From the NCBI RefSeq assembly GCF_001482405.1, contig NZ_LPXO01000001.1, forward strand, positions 682,001-746,000: a stretch of 64,000 nt of DNA. Direction: 5' to 3'. The stretch is from Pseudoponticoccus marisrubri. GTDB lineage: Bacteria > Pseudomonadota > Alphaproteobacteria > Rhodobacterales > Rhodobacteraceae. Shown here piece by piece: positions 16,300 to 25,123 of the stretch. A program made the position numbers and the translations under genes. The notes beneath the pieces were generated by a model. The model ran no database searches and was not told where the DNA came from. It saw only the letters and a list, made by a program, of their open reading frames with translations. How positions within the stretch are numbered: position 1 is the first letter of the stretch; each line of letters begins with the position of its first letter.

Positions 16300-16593
16300 A
16301 TGGGCGACAGGGTCGAGGTCGAGAACGTCAACCACCCGGGCCGCACGGAACGGGTGGATGCAGCGAAGTATGCCGCGATCCGCGACCTGATGCTGGCCGC
16401 CCTGCCACAAGGCGCCCCCGGCCTGACCGGCGCCCAGATCAAGGACGCGTTGCGCCCCGATCTGCCGCAGGATCTGTTTCCCGGCGGGGCGACGCTGGGA
16501 TGGTGGGCCAAAAGCGTGCAGTTGGACCTCGAAGCCAAGGGCCTCGTCCAACGCGCCCCGACCCGGCCCCTGACCTTCTTCCGCCCGACATGA
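16300..16593 (+). CDS. Small uncharacterised protein (resembles DUF6958)
   Basis: 97 residues. It starts VEVENVNHPGRTERVDAAKY and contains FPGGATLGWWAKSVQLDLEA. This pattern resembles the DUF6958 family of unknown function, probably a small winged-helix-like fold (family name from memory). It lies seven bases after nfu, and its stop overlaps the tsaB ATG (ATGA), so it bridges the two in one transcript. Confidence 0.7.
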   Translation: MGDRVEVENVNHPGRTERVDAAKYAAIRDLMLAALPQGAPGLTGAQIKDALRPDLPQDLFPGGATLGWWAKSVQLDLEAKGLVQRAPTRPLTFFRPT

Positions 16594-17243
16594 GCCTGAT
16601 CCTCGGTTTCGACACCTCGGCCGCCCATGTCAGCGCGGCCCTGTTCGACGGGTCGCGCCTGCTGGCCCATGCGCATGAGGACATGGCGCGCGGGCAGGCC
16701 GAACGGCTGGTCCCCCTGCTGGACGCTGTACTGGCCGAGGCGGGCGTGACCTGGGCCCGGCTCGACGCGCTGGGGGTCGGCACCGGGCCCGGCAATTTCA
16801 CCGGCATCCGGCTCTCCGTGGCATGCGCGCGCGGGCTGGCGCTGGGCCTGAACATCCCGGCGGTCGGCGTCAGCCTGCTGGAGGCCGTGGCGCTGGACAT
16901 GCCCGGCCCGGTGCTCTCCTGCCTGCCCGCCCCGCGCGACCGCACCTACGTGATGTCGCGGGACATGGCGCGCGACGTGCCGGCGCAGCTGATCGCCATC
17001 GACGAGATTCCCGCCGACTGGGCCGAACCCGGGCTGACCTGTGTCGGCCCGGCAGCCGCGCCGGTCGCCACCCGGCTGGGCGCCGCGCAGGCCCCCGCCC
17101 GGCACGCCCCCGGCAGCGCCGTGGCGCGGATCGCCGCAGAGCGCTGGCAGCACGCGCCCGAGCGCCCGGCCCCGGTCTATCTCAAGCCCGCCGATGCCGC
17201 GCCCGCGCGCGACGCGCCGCCGCGGATCCTCGATGACGCCTGA
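16590..17243 (+). CDS. tsaB: tRNA threonylcarbamoyladenosine biosynthesis protein TsaB
   Basis: 217 residues. ASKHA-fold start LILGFDTSAAHVSAALFDG, followed by the TsaB signature GVGTGPGNFTGIRLSVACARGLAL. TsaB is the non-catalytic partner of TsaD in the t6A37 modification of tRNAs reading ANN codons. The start overlaps the upstream stop by ATGA, and the end overlaps rimI by 11 bases. The tsaB-rimI pair is a common bacterial arrangement. Confidence 0.93.
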   Translation: MSLILGFDTSAAHVSAALFDGSRLLAHAHEDMARGQAERLVPLLDAVLAEAGVTWARLDALGVGTGPGNFTGIRLSVACARGLALGLNIPAVGVSLLEAVALDMPGPVLSCLPAPRDRTYVMSRDMARDVPAQLIAIDEIPADWAEPGLTCVGPAAAPVATRLGAAQAPARHAPGSAVARIAAERWQHAPERPAPVYLKPADAAPARDAPPRILDDA

Positions 17244-17649
17244 GGCGATGGCCGCGCTGGCCGCGCGCGCCTACCGGCACGGCACAGCGTGGAGCGCCAC
17301 CGCCTTCGCCGACACGCTGGCCCGCCCCGAAGCCCTTCTGGGCCTGTCCGGCGACGCGGCTTTCGCGCTGGGGCTGGTCATCGCCGACGAGGCCGAGATC
17401 CTCGCCGTCGCCTGCGACCCGACGCAGCAGCGCCAGGGCCATGCCGCGCGCGCGCTGGCGCAGCTCCACGCCGCCGCAACCGGGCGCGGGGCCGGGACCG
17501 TCTTCCTCGAGGTGGCGGCCGGCAACGCATCGGCCATCGCCTTCTACGCGCGGCACGGCTATGTCGTGACCGGCCGGCGGCGCGGCTATTACCGCACGCC
17601 CGATGGCGGGCGCGAGGATGCGCTGCTCATGGTGCGGGCCCTGCCCTGA
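17233..17649 (+). CDS. rimI: GNAT acetyltransferase, RimI-like
   Basis: 138 residues with the GNAT acetyl-CoA loop in VACDPTQQRQGHAARALAQL (Q/RxxGxA) and the C-terminal LEVAAGNASAIAFYARHGYV. RimI acetylates the N-terminus of ribosomal protein S18; other N-acetyl targets are possible. It overlaps tsaB by 11 bases and is the last gene of this operon. Confidence 0.87.
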   Translation: MTPEAMAALAARAYRHGTAWSATAFADTLARPEALLGLSGDAAFALGLVIADEAEILAVACDPTQQRQGHAARALAQLHAAATGRGAGTVFLEVAAGNASAIAFYARHGYVVTGRRRGYYRTPDGGREDALLMVRALP

Positions 17650-17687
17650 CGGCGCGTCGCCGCGGGTGCCCGGTGCGGAAAAACCGG

Positions 17688-17717
17688 TTGACCCTCCCTG
17701 CCCCCTGCGGCCTTAAT
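17688..17717 (+). promoter_or_regulatory. Candidate promoter of the BMP-type transporter operon
   Basis: TTGACC (17688-17693) and CTTAAT (17712-17717) are separated by 18 bases, about 60 bases upstream of the binding-protein ATG. This is the only sigma-70-like pair seen in the 127-bp gap after rimI. Confidence 0.4.
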
Positions 17718-17776
17718 CGGGCCACCAATAACGCAAGGCCGGCGCGGGCGCGCCGCCCTGCAACAGGGAGCACGAC

Positions 17777-18781
17777 ATGACCTTCATGACCAAGACCCTC
17801 GGCACCGTGGCCGCGCTGGCCCTTTCGGCCGGGGCTGCGCTGGCCGATCCGGCCCTGATCTACGACCTCGGCGGCAAGTTCGACAAATCCTTCAACGAGG
17901 CGGCCTATAACGGCGCCGAACGCTGGGCGCAGGAAACCGGCGGCTCCTACCGCGACATCGAGATCCAGTCCGAGGCCCAGCGCGAACAGGCGCTGCGCCG
18001 CTTCGCCGAGGCCGGGTTCAACCCGATCGTGACCACCGGCTTCGCCATCGCCGACATCCTGGGCCAGGTCGCGCTGGATTATCCCGACACCAAGTTCGTC
18101 AATGTCGACGGCTTCCTGCCCGAGGTGCCCGACAACGTCCTGCTGATCAACTTCCAGGAACACCAGGGCTCGTATCTCGTCGGCATGCTGGCGGCGATGG
18201 CCTCCGAGACCGACACGGTCGGCTTCATCGGCGGCATGGACATCCCGCTGATCCGGCATTTCGGCTGCGGCTATGCCCAAGGTGCCAAGGCGGCCAACCC
18301 CGATATCGAGATCATCGCCAACATGACGGGCACCACCCCCACCGCGTGGAACGACCCGGTCAAGGGGTCGGAGCTGGCCAAGGCGCAGATCAGCCAAGGC
18401 GCCGACGTGATCTATGCCGCCGCCGGCGGCACCGGGATCGGCGTGCTGCAGACCGCCGCGGACGAGGACATCCTGTCGATCGGCGTGGACAGCAACCAGA
18501 ACTACCTGCACCCGGGCCAGGTCCTGACCTCGATGCTCAAGCGCGTCGACGTGGCCGTGCATGACGCGATGGCCGCCGGCACCGATCTCGAGACCGGAAA
18601 GTACATGACGCTGGGCCTCGCCGAGGAAGGCGTGGGCTACGCGCTGGACGAGCATAACGAGGCGCTCATCACCGACGAGATGAAGGCCGCCGTGGACGAG
18701 GCCCGCCAGCAGATCATCGATGGCGAGCTGAACGTGGTCAGCTACTACGAGAATGACAGCTGCCCGGCACTGAACTTCTGA
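17777..18781 (+). CDS. BMP-family ABC transporter substrate-binding lipoprotein-like protein (nucleoside/purine type)
   Basis: 334 residues with a signal peptide (hydrophobic 8-20, cleavage after ALA). The BMP/TmpC family pattern is clear: LIYDLGGKFDKSFNEAAYNGAERW (its first 20 residues suffice), a central GFIGGMDIPLIRHFGCGYAQGA, and AAAGGTGIGVLQTAADEDI. Members such as PnrA and BmpA bind purine nucleosides. No lipobox cysteine is seen, so it is probably soluble in the periplasm. CAGGGAG lies upstream of the ATG. It heads an operon with one double ATPase and two permeases. Confidence 0.9.
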   Translation: MTFMTKTLGTVAALALSAGAALADPALIYDLGGKFDKSFNEAAYNGAERWAQETGGSYRDIEIQSEAQREQALRRFAEAGFNPIVTTGFAIADILGQVALDYPDTKFVNVDGFLPEVPDNVLLINFQEHQGSYLVGMLAAMASETDTVGFIGGMDIPLIRHFGCGYAQGAKAANPDIEIIANMTGTTPTAWNDPVKGSELAKAQISQGADVIYAAAGGTGIGVLQTAADEDILSIGVDSNQNYLHPGQVLTSMLKRVDVAVHDAMAAGTDLETGKYMTLGLAEEGVGYALDEHNEALITDEMKAAVDEARQQIIDGELNVVSYYENDSCPALNF

Positions 18782-18790
18782 TCCCGACGC

Positions 18791-18810
18791 GGGCCGGCCC
18801 CGGCCGGCCC
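18791..18810 (+). other. Strong hairpin after the BMP gene
   Basis: GGGCCGGCC and GGCCGGCCC form a perfect 9-bp stem around CC, ten bases after the stop codon. Without a T-tract, it looks like an mRNA stabiliser or partial terminator that raises binding-protein levels over the downstream transporter genes. Confidence 0.6.
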
Positions 18811-18898
18811 GACGCGAACGACCCGCCCGGCCGCCGCGCCGCTGCCCGACCCGGGCCGTGGGCGCCGCGGCCGGGTGCTTCCTGAACAAGGGCGCAGC

Positions 18899-20500
18899 AT
18901 GACCGATACCCCCGCCATCGAGCTCAAGGGCATCTCCAAGGCCTTCGGCCCCGTGCAGGCGAACAAGGACATCTCGATCCGCGTGATGCCGGGCACGATC
19001 CACGGCATCATCGGCGAGAACGGCGCGGGCAAGTCGACGCTGATGTCGATCCTCTACGGCTTCTACAAGGCCGATGCGGGCGAGGTCTGGATCAACGGCG
19101 ACCGCAAGGACATCACCGACAGCCAAGCCGCCATCGCCGCCGGGATCGGCATGGTCTTCCAGCATTTCAAGCTGGTGCACAATTTCACCGTGCTGGAAAA
19201 CGTGATCCTCGGCGCCGAGGACGGCGCCATGCTGACCCCCTCGCTGGCCAAGGCCCGCGGCGTGCTGAAGACGCTGGCCGAGGAATACGAGCTGAATGTC
19301 GACCCCGAGGCGCTGATCGAGAACCTCTCGGTGGGCCACCAGCAGCGGGTCGAGATCCTCAAGGCGCTCTACCGCGAGGCCGACATCCTGATCCTCGACG
19401 AGCCGACCGGCGTGCTGACGCCCGCCGAGGCCGACCACCTGTTCCGCATCCTCGAAGGGCTCCGGCGCGAGGGCAAGACGATCATCCTGATCACCCACAA
19501 GCTGCGCGAGATCATGGAGATCACCGACACGGTCAGCGTCATGCGCCGCGGCGAGATGACCGCCACCGTCAAGACCTCCGAGACCTCGCCCGAAGAGCTG
19601 GCCGAGCTGATGGTGGGCCGCAAGGTGCTGCTGCGCGTCGACAAGCAGCCCGCCCGCCCCGGCGCCCGGGTGCTCGAGATCGAGAACCTCCGCCTGACAG
19701 ACCGCGACGGGGTGGAACGGCTCAAGGGCATCTCGCTTGACGTGCGCGCCGGCGAGATCCTCGGCATTGCCGGCGTCTCGGGCAATGGCCAGTCCGAGCT
19801 GCTGCGCGTGCTGGGCGGCTATGCCGAGGCCACCGGCACGATCCGCGTGAACGGGCAAAAGATCGACCTCACGGGTCGGCATTCCGACGGCCGCTCGCGC
19901 CGCGCCCGCGGCATCGCCCATGTCCCCGAGGACCGCCACCACGAAGGGCTGATCCTGCCCTATACCGCGTGGGAGAACTCGGTCTTCGGCTACCATGACG
20001 ACCCGGCGATCCAGTCCGGCCCGCTGATGAACAATGCCGCGATCAAGGCCGAGGCCGCCGCCAAGATGGAGCGGTTCGACGTGCGCCCGCCCAATCCCGC
20101 CCTCGCGGCGCGCAACTTCTCGGGTGGCAACCAGCAGAAGATCGTGCTCGCCCGCGAGATCGAGCGCAATCCCGACCTGCTGCTGGTCGGCCAGCCCACC
20201 CGCGGCGTCGATATCGGCGCGATCGAGTTCATCCACCAGCAGATCCTGCGGCTGCGCGACGAGGGCAAGGCCATCCTGCTCGTCTCGGTCGAGCTCGACG
20301 AGATCCTGTCCCTCTCCGACCGCATCGCGGTGATGTTCGACGGCCAGGTCATGGGCGAACGCCTGCCCGACCAGACCGACCAGACCGAGCTCGGCCTGCT
20401 CATGGCCGGCGTCACCGAAACGGGCGGCCGCAGCCCCATCGAGGCGGTCGACGCCAAGCTGCAGGCGAAGGACGCGCGCGAGGCCGGTCAGAATGGCTGA
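18899..20500 (+). CDS. Double-domain ABC ATPase of the BMP/nucleoside-type transporter
   Basis: 533 residues with two ATPase halves. The first has Walker A GENGAGKST, signature LSVGHQQRVEILKAL and Walker B ILILDEPT. The second has a degenerate Walker A GVSGNGQSE, signature FSGGNQQKIVLAREI and a modified Walker B LLLVGQPTRG. This asymmetry is typical of sugar/nucleoside importers (RbsA/NupO-like). The start MTDTPAIELK at 18899 follows AAGGGCGC. It energises the two permeases that follow. Confidence 0.92.
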   Translation: MTDTPAIELKGISKAFGPVQANKDISIRVMPGTIHGIIGENGAGKSTLMSILYGFYKADAGEVWINGDRKDITDSQAAIAAGIGMVFQHFKLVHNFTVLENVILGAEDGAMLTPSLAKARGVLKTLAEEYELNVDPEALIENLSVGHQQRVEILKALYREADILILDEPTGVLTPAEADHLFRILEGLRREGKTIILITHKLREIMEITDTVSVMRRGEMTATVKTSETSPEELAELMVGRKVLLRVDKQPARPGARVLEIENLRLTDRDGVERLKGISLDVRAGEILGIAGVSGNGQSELLRVLGGYAEATGTIRVNGQKIDLTGRHSDGRSRRARGIAHVPEDRHHEGLILPYTAWENSVFGYHDDPAIQSGPLMNNAAIKAEAAAKMERFDVRPPNPALAARNFSGGNQQKIVLAREIERNPDLLLVGQPTRGVDIGAIEFIHQQILRLRDEGKAILLVSVELDEILSLSDRIAVMFDGQVMGERLPDQTDQTELGLLMAGVTETGGRSPIEAVDAKLQAKDAREAGQNG

Positions 20501-20509
20501 CCCGCGCCC

Positions 20510-20531
20510 TTTCATCTTTCCGCAAATACTC
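20510..20531. repeat. Intergenic repeat copy 3: TTTCATCTTTCCG box
   Basis: TTTCATCTTTCCGCAAATAC, identical to copy 1 over 13 bases and then differing by one base. It lies ten bases after the ATPase stop and before the permease gene. Unlike the other copies, it lies in the opposite direction to transcription and has only a weak inverted repeat (CTCCCGCCGGAG) beside it. Confidence 0.65.
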
Positions 20532-20592
20532 CCGCCGGAGGCGTCCATCCGCGCCACGGGCGGGCCGTCCGGCCCCAGGAAGGAGTCGCGCC

Positions 20593-21690
20593 ATGGATAG
20601 AATGCCCGCATGGGCCGACGCGGTGCTCGTGCCCCTGTTCTCGATCGTGCTGGCCGCGATCCTCTCGGCGGGGGTGATCCTCGCCATCGGCGAGAACCCG
20701 GTCGAGGCCTTCCGCCTGATGGTGGACGGGGCGCTGATGCGCTCCTCGGGCTGGGGCTACACGCTCTACTACACCACCAATTTCATCTTTACCGGGCTCT
20801 GCGTCGCGGTCGCCTTCCATGCCCGGATGTTCAATATCGGCGGCGAGGGGCAGGCGATGATCGGCGGGCTGGGCGTGGCGCTGGTCTGCCTGTTCATCCC
20901 GTGGCCGCACTGGAGCATCGCGCTGGTCTTCGCGACACTGGCGGCGGGGGCCTTCGGCGCGGCTTGGGCCTGGATCCCGGCCTACCTGCAGGCCAAGCGC
21001 GGCAGCCATATCGTGATCACCACGATCATGTTCAACTTCATCGCCGCGGCGGTTCTGAACTACGTGCTGGTCAACGTGCTGCGCCCGGCCGGCGCACAGG
21101 ATCCGGCCACGGCGCGCTTCCCCGAGGCGGTGCACCTGCCCACCTTCCAGGACATGTTCTCGACCGCCGAGACCGCGATGTTCCGCGGCTCGCCGGCCAA
21201 CGTGACCTTCTTCATCGCCATCCTCGCCTGTGTCGCGGTCTGGCTGCTGATCTGGCGCACGCGGCTGGGCTACGAGATCCGCGCCTTCGGCCATTCCGAG
21301 ACGGCGGTGCGCTATGCCGGCATCTCGCCCGTGCGCATCACCGTTCTGGCCATGCTGATCTCGGGCGGGCTGGCCGGGCTGATGGCGATCAACACCACCA
21401 TGGGCGAGGCCGAGCGGCTGGTGATGAACGCCACCGAGGGCGCGGGCTTCATCGGCATCGCCGTGGCGCTGATGGGGCGCAGCCACCCGGTGGGCGTGTT
21501 CCTCGCCGCGCTGCTCTTCGGCTTTCTCTACCAGGGCGGGGCCGAGCTGGCGCTCTGGACCAATATCCCGCGCGAGCTGATCACCGTGATCCAGGCGCTG
21601 GTGATCCTGTTCACCGGGGCGCTGGACAACATGGTGCGCATGCCGCTGGAGCGGGTCTTCCTCGCCTTCCGCAAGGAGGGCGCGCGATGA
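20593..21690 (+). CDS. ABC transporter permease of the BMP-type system (first)
   Basis: 365 residues, polytopic (about eight to ten helices). The BPD_transp_2 family pattern includes AFHARMFNIGGEGQAMIGGL and SETAVRYAGISPVRITVLAML. It has the longer N-terminal part typical of the first permease (YufP/NupP-like). GGAAGGAG lies upstream. It forms the membrane channel with the next gene product. Confidence 0.9.
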   Translation: MDRMPAWADAVLVPLFSIVLAAILSAGVILAIGENPVEAFRLMVDGALMRSSGWGYTLYYTTNFIFTGLCVAVAFHARMFNIGGEGQAMIGGLGVALVCLFIPWPHWSIALVFATLAAGAFGAAWAWIPAYLQAKRGSHIVITTIMFNFIAAAVLNYVLVNVLRPAGAQDPATARFPEAVHLPTFQDMFSTAETAMFRGSPANVTFFIAILACVAVWLLIWRTRLGYEIRAFGHSETAVRYAGISPVRITVLAMLISGGLAGLMAINTTMGEAERLVMNATEGAGFIGIAVALMGRSHPVGVFLAALLFGFLYQGGAELALWTNIPRELITVIQALVILFTGALDNMVRMPLERVFLAFRKEGAR

Positions 21691-21729
21691 GCCGCCCCTG
21701 CCCCGCCGCCCCGGCCAAAGGAGCGTGAC

Positions 21730-22755
21730 ATGGACCTGAACACCATCCTCCAGGTGCTGGACAGCACCGTGCGCCTGGCCACCCCGCTGCTGCTGGCCTG
21801 CCTGGCCGGGCTCTTCTCGGAACGCTCGGGCATCATCGATATCGGGCTCGAGGGCAAGATGCTGATCGCGGCCTTCTTCTCGGCCGCGATCGCCGCGATG
21901 GTCAGCACGGCCGAGACATGGCAGCTCTTCGGCATGGAGCTGACCTGGCTCAAGGACCTGATGCCGGCGGTGATCTGGGGCATGTTCGCGGGCATCCTCG
22001 CCGCGCTCTTCCTGTCCGGGCTGCACGGGCTGGCCTCGATCACCTTCCGGGGCAATCAGCTGATCTCGGGCGTGGCGCTGAACTTCCTCGCCTCGGGCAT
22101 CACCGTGCTGATCGCGCAGGTCTGGTTCCGGCAGGGCGGGCGCACGCCCTCGCTGATCTCGGGCGGCCGGTTCGAGGAGATCACCCTGCCGCTGGCCGAG
22201 ACGCTGCGCCCGGTGCCGCTGCTGGGCCCGATCTATGCCGACCTGATCTCGGGGCACTCGATCCTCGTCTATGTCGGGCTGCTGATGGTGCCGCTGACCT
22301 GGTGGGTGCTGTTCCGCACACGCTACGGTCTGCGCCTGCGCGCCGTGGGCGAGGCGCCCGAGGCGGTGGACACGGCCGGGGTCTCGGTCACCGGGCTGCG
22401 CTATTCCTCGCTGGTCATCACCGGGGTGCTCTGCGGCCTGGCCGGCGCCTACCTGGCCACCGGGCTGCAGGCCGGGTTCGTGCGCGAGATGACCGCCGGG
22501 CGCGGCTACATCGCGCTGGCGGCGCTGATCTTCGCCAAGTGGCGGCCCTGGTACGCGCTGGGGGCCTGCCTGCTCTTCGGCTTCCTGCAGGCCGTGGCGC
22601 TGCGCTACCAGAATATCGACCTCGGCGCCTTCACCGTGCCGGTTCAGTTCATGGACGCCCTGCCCTATGTCCTGACCGTGGTGATCCTGGCCGGTTTCGT
22701 CGGCAAGGCCATCCCGCCGCGCGCCGGCGGCGAGCCCTACGTCAAGGAACGCTGA
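21730..22755 (+). CDS. ABC transporter permease of the BMP-type system (second)
   Basis: 341 residues, polytopic. SERSGIIDIGLEGKMLIAAF near the N-terminus and GEAPEAVDTAGVSVTGLRY in the middle are the signature of the second permease (YufQ/NupQ-like). AAAGGAG lies upstream of the ATG. It is the last gene of the transporter operon, and a good terminator follows. Confidence 0.91.
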   Translation: MDLNTILQVLDSTVRLATPLLLACLAGLFSERSGIIDIGLEGKMLIAAFFSAAIAAMVSTAETWQLFGMELTWLKDLMPAVIWGMFAGILAALFLSGLHGLASITFRGNQLISGVALNFLASGITVLIAQVWFRQGGRTPSLISGGRFEEITLPLAETLRPVPLLGPIYADLISGHSILVYVGLLMVPLTWWVLFRTRYGLRLRAVGEAPEAVDTAGVSVTGLRYSSLVITGVLCGLAGAYLATGLQAGFVREMTAGRGYIALAALIFAKWRPWYALGACLLFGFLQAVALRYQNIDLGAFTVPVQFMDALPYVLTVVILAGFVGKAIPPRAGGEPYVKER

Positions 22756-22779
22756 CGCCGTCGGGGCAATTCCCGTCGC

Positions 22780-22801
22780 GCCCCGGCGCGGCGGGGCTTT
22801 T
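22780..22801 (+). terminator. Rho-independent terminator of the BMP transporter operon
   Basis: GCCCCG (22780-22785) pairs with CGGGGC (22792-22797), followed by TTTT. It lies 25 bases after the last permease stop. Confidence 0.75.
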
Positions 22802-22839
22802 CCGTTGCGCCCCGAATGCTGCAGGCGCATAACTGGACC

Positions 22840-23751
22840 ATGCAGGTCTATCTTCCCATTGCCGAGGTGTCGGTCAACGCGTTCTTGCTTCTGGGGCTGG
22901 GCGGCATGGTGGGGCTTCTGTCCGGCATGTTCGGCGTGGGAGGCGGCTTCCTCCTGACGCCGCTTCTGTTCTTCATCGGCATCCCGCCCGCCGTGGCCGT
23001 GGCGACCGGCGCCAACCAGATCGTCGCCTCCTCGGTCTCGGGGCTGATGGCGCATCTCAAGCGACGAACGGTCGACATGCGGATGGGGGTGGTGCTGCTC
23101 ATCGGCGGTCTGGTGGGCGCCAGCCTGGGCGTGGCGCTGTTCAACTACCTCAAGAGCCTCGGCCAGGTCGACCTGCTGGTGCGGCTGTTCTACGTGACCT
23201 TCCTGGGCGTGATCGGCGCGCTGATGTTCGTCGAAAGCCTCAAGGCCCTGCGCCGCTCGCGCAGCGGGGCACGGCCCGTTCGACGCAAGCACAACTGGGT
23301 GCACGGGCTGCCGCTCAAGATGCGGTTCCGCAGCTCGGGCCTCTACATCTCGGTCATCCCGCCGCTGCTGGTGGGCCTGTCGGTGGGCGTGCTGGCGGCG
23401 ATCATGGGCGTGGGCGGCGGGTTCATCATGGTGCCCGCGATGATCTACCTGCTGGGCATGCCGACCAAGGTCGTGGTGGGCACCTCGCTCTTCCAGATCA
23501 TCTTTGTCGCCGCCTTCACCACCACGCTGCACGCGGCCACCAACTACACGGTGGACGTGGTGCTGGCGGTGCTGCTGCTGGTGGGCGGCGTGGTCGGCGC
23601 ACAGCTGGGCACGGTGCTGGGCATGCGGCTGCGGGCCGAGCAGCTGCGCATCCTGCTGGCGATCCTCGTGCTGCTGGTCTGCGCCAAGATCGGGCTGGAG
23701 CTGCTGCTGCGCCCGTCCGAGCTCTACTCGATCACCACCGGGGTGCTGTGA
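22840..23751 (+). CDS. TauE/SafE-family membrane transporter
   Basis: 303 residues from MQVYLPIAEVSVN; an upstream ATG at 22816 would add eight residues. Two homologous halves each carry the family motif (GMFGVGGGFLLTPLLFF and IMGVGGGFIMVPAMIYL), in all about eight membrane helices. The family exports sulfite, sulfoacetate or related organosulfur anions; the substrate here is unknown. It ends in a TGATG overlap with a TIGR02186-type gene, a pairing I associate with alphaproteobacteria. Confidence 0.87.
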   Translation: MQVYLPIAEVSVNAFLLLGLGGMVGLLSGMFGVGGGFLLTPLLFFIGIPPAVAVATGANQIVASSVSGLMAHLKRRTVDMRMGVVLLIGGLVGASLGVALFNYLKSLGQVDLLVRLFYVTFLGVIGALMFVESLKALRRSRSGARPVRRKHNWVHGLPLKMRFRSSGLYISVIPPLLVGLSVGVLAAIMGVGGGFIMVPAMIYLLGMPTKVVVGTSLFQIIFVAAFTTTLHAATNYTVDVVLAVLLLVGGVVGAQLGTVLGMRLRAEQLRILLAILVLLVCAKIGLELLLRPSELYSITTGVL

Positions 23752-24512
23752 TGCGCTGGCTGCTGCTCGCCCTGGCCACCCTCTGGGCCGCGCTGCCCGC
23801 GCGGGCCGAGGAGGTCGTCCTCGGCCTCAGCCAGGACAGCGTGTCGATCTCAACTTCCTTCGACGGCTCCGAGATCCTGATCTTCGGCGCGATCAAGCGC
23901 GAGGCGCCGATCACGCAGGACCCGCCGCTACAGGTCATCGTCACCGTCTCCGGCCCGCTGCAGCCCCTGACCGTCTGGCGCAAGGCGCGCGTCGCCGGGA
24001 TCTGGGTCAACAGCGCCGCGGTGGTGGTCGATGCCGCGCCCTCCTTCTATGCCATCGCGAGCTCCGCCCCGTTCTACGAGGCGATCAGCCATGTCGAGGA
24101 CCTGCGCCACCACGTCTCGATCCCGCGGGCGATCCGCTCGGTCGGGGCGCCGAGCGCGGTCGAGGATTCGCAAAGCTTCACCGACGCGGTGATCCGCATC
24201 CGCAGCGACCAGGGCGTCTACCAGCTGATGGAGAACGCCGTCTCGGTGCGCGAGCACACGCTGTTCGAGACCTCGATCGACCTTCCCGCCAACCTGACCG
24301 AGGGCGCCTATCCCACGCGCATCCTGCTGACGCGCGGCCGCGAGGTGATCTCGATCTACGAGACCGAGATCGACGTGCGCAAGGTCGGGCTGGAGCGCTG
24401 GCTCTTCACCCTGTCGCGGGCGCAGCCGCTGGTCTACGGGCTGATGTCGCTGGCCATCGCGGTGATCGCCGGCTGGGGCGCTTCCACCGCCTTCCGGCTG
24501 CTGAGGTCCTGA
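23751..24512 (+). CDS. TIGR02186-type periplasmic/membrane protein
   Basis: 253 residues. A signal peptide (MRWLLLALATLWAALPARAE) is followed by a beta-rich domain and one C-terminal membrane helix (about 228-245). It resembles the TIGR02186 family of unknown function that co-occurs with TauE/SafE proteins (assigned from memory of its appearance and context). The ATG overlaps the preceding stop (TGATG), as does the next gene. It is a likely accessory subunit of the exporter. Confidence 0.78.
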   Translation: MRWLLLALATLWAALPARAEEVVLGLSQDSVSISTSFDGSEILIFGAIKREAPITQDPPLQVIVTVSGPLQPLTVWRKARVAGIWVNSAAVVVDAAPSFYAIASSAPFYEAISHVEDLRHHVSIPRAIRSVGAPSAVEDSQSFTDAVIRIRSDQGVYQLMENAVSVREHTLFETSIDLPANLTEGAYPTRILLTRGREVISIYETEIDVRKVGLERWLFTLSRAQPLVYGLMSLAIAVIAGWGASTAFRLLRS

Positions 24513-24943
24513 TGAGCCGCCCGCCCCCCGGCACCCGCGGCGCGTACCGCGCCTTCCACGCCCTGCCGACGCGCTGGAAGGACAATGACGAATACGGGCA
24601 CATGAACAATGCCGAGTACCTGTCGCTCTTCGACACGGCGGTCAGCCTCTGGCAGATGGAGAACGGCATCACCCTCCGCGGCCCGGACGCGCTGCGCCTG
24701 CTGGTGGTCGAGACCGGCTGCCGCTACCACGAAGAGGCAGGCTTTCCCGACCTGATCCATGCCGGGCTGCGCGTGGGCCACCTGGGCCGCTCATCGCTGC
24801 GCTTCGAGATCGGGCTCTTCCGCAACGACGCCGACCGCGCCTGCACCGAGGGGTTCTTCACCCAGGTGCTGACCGGCCCGGACGGGCGGCCCACGCCCCT
24901 GCCGGACGATCTGCGCGCGCTGTTTCAGACGTTGGTCTTGTGA
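24512..24943 (+). CDS. Acyl-CoA thioesterase, hotdog fold (4HBT type)
   Basis: 143 residues. The 4-hydroxybenzoyl-CoA thioesterase pattern is seen: TRWKDNDEYGHMNNAEYLSLFDTA, where the Asp of DNDEYGHMNN is the catalytic position, then CRYHEEAGFPDLIHAGLRVG. It hydrolyses an acyl-CoA in the cytoplasm. It is coupled to the TIGR02186 gene by TGATG and is followed by repeat copy 4. Confidence 0.88.
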   Translation: MSRPPPGTRGAYRAFHALPTRWKDNDEYGHMNNAEYLSLFDTAVSLWQMENGITLRGPDALRLLVVETGCRYHEEAGFPDLIHAGLRVGHLGRSSLRFEIGLFRNDADRACTEGFFTQVLTGPDGRPTPLPDDLRALFQTLVL

Positions 24944-24954
24944 ACGCGCGCCGA

Positions 24955-25001
24955 TTGGGGGCCAGCCCCCAAACCCCCGAAGTATTTTCGGAAAGATGAA
25001 A
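24955..25001. repeat. Intergenic repeat copy 4: GC hairpin plus AAAGATGAAA box
   Basis: TTGGGGGC-CA-GCCCCCAA (24955-24972) is followed by CCCCC and GAAGTATTTTCGGAAAGATG at 24979 onwards. The box is the reverse complement of copy 1 over 21 bases. Relative to the thioesterase gene, the order is stop, hairpin, box, as in copies 1 and 2. Confidence 0.7.
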
Positions 25002-25038
25002 GACAAGGGCGCGCGGGGGCCACGGGCGCCCGGGGGAT

Positions 25039-25060
25039 CCAAGGGGGCCTGCCCCCTTGG
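25039..25060. terminator. Hairpin between the convergent thioesterase and uvrC genes
   Basis: CCAAGGGGGC-CT-GCCCCCTTGG is a perfect 10-bp stem in the 180-bp convergent gap. There is no T-tract on either side. It is probably a bidirectional transcription or processing barrier. Confidence 0.5.
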
Positions 25061-25123
25061 GGCCTGCGTGGCCTGAACGCGAACCGACCTGTGCGCGGCA
25101 CGCGCGCCGGGGGATCAGGGCGG

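Noticed and set aside
17650-17776. Purine riboswitch before the BMP transporter
   Set aside because: The 127-bp gap does not show the three-way junction or conserved loops of a purine aptamer.
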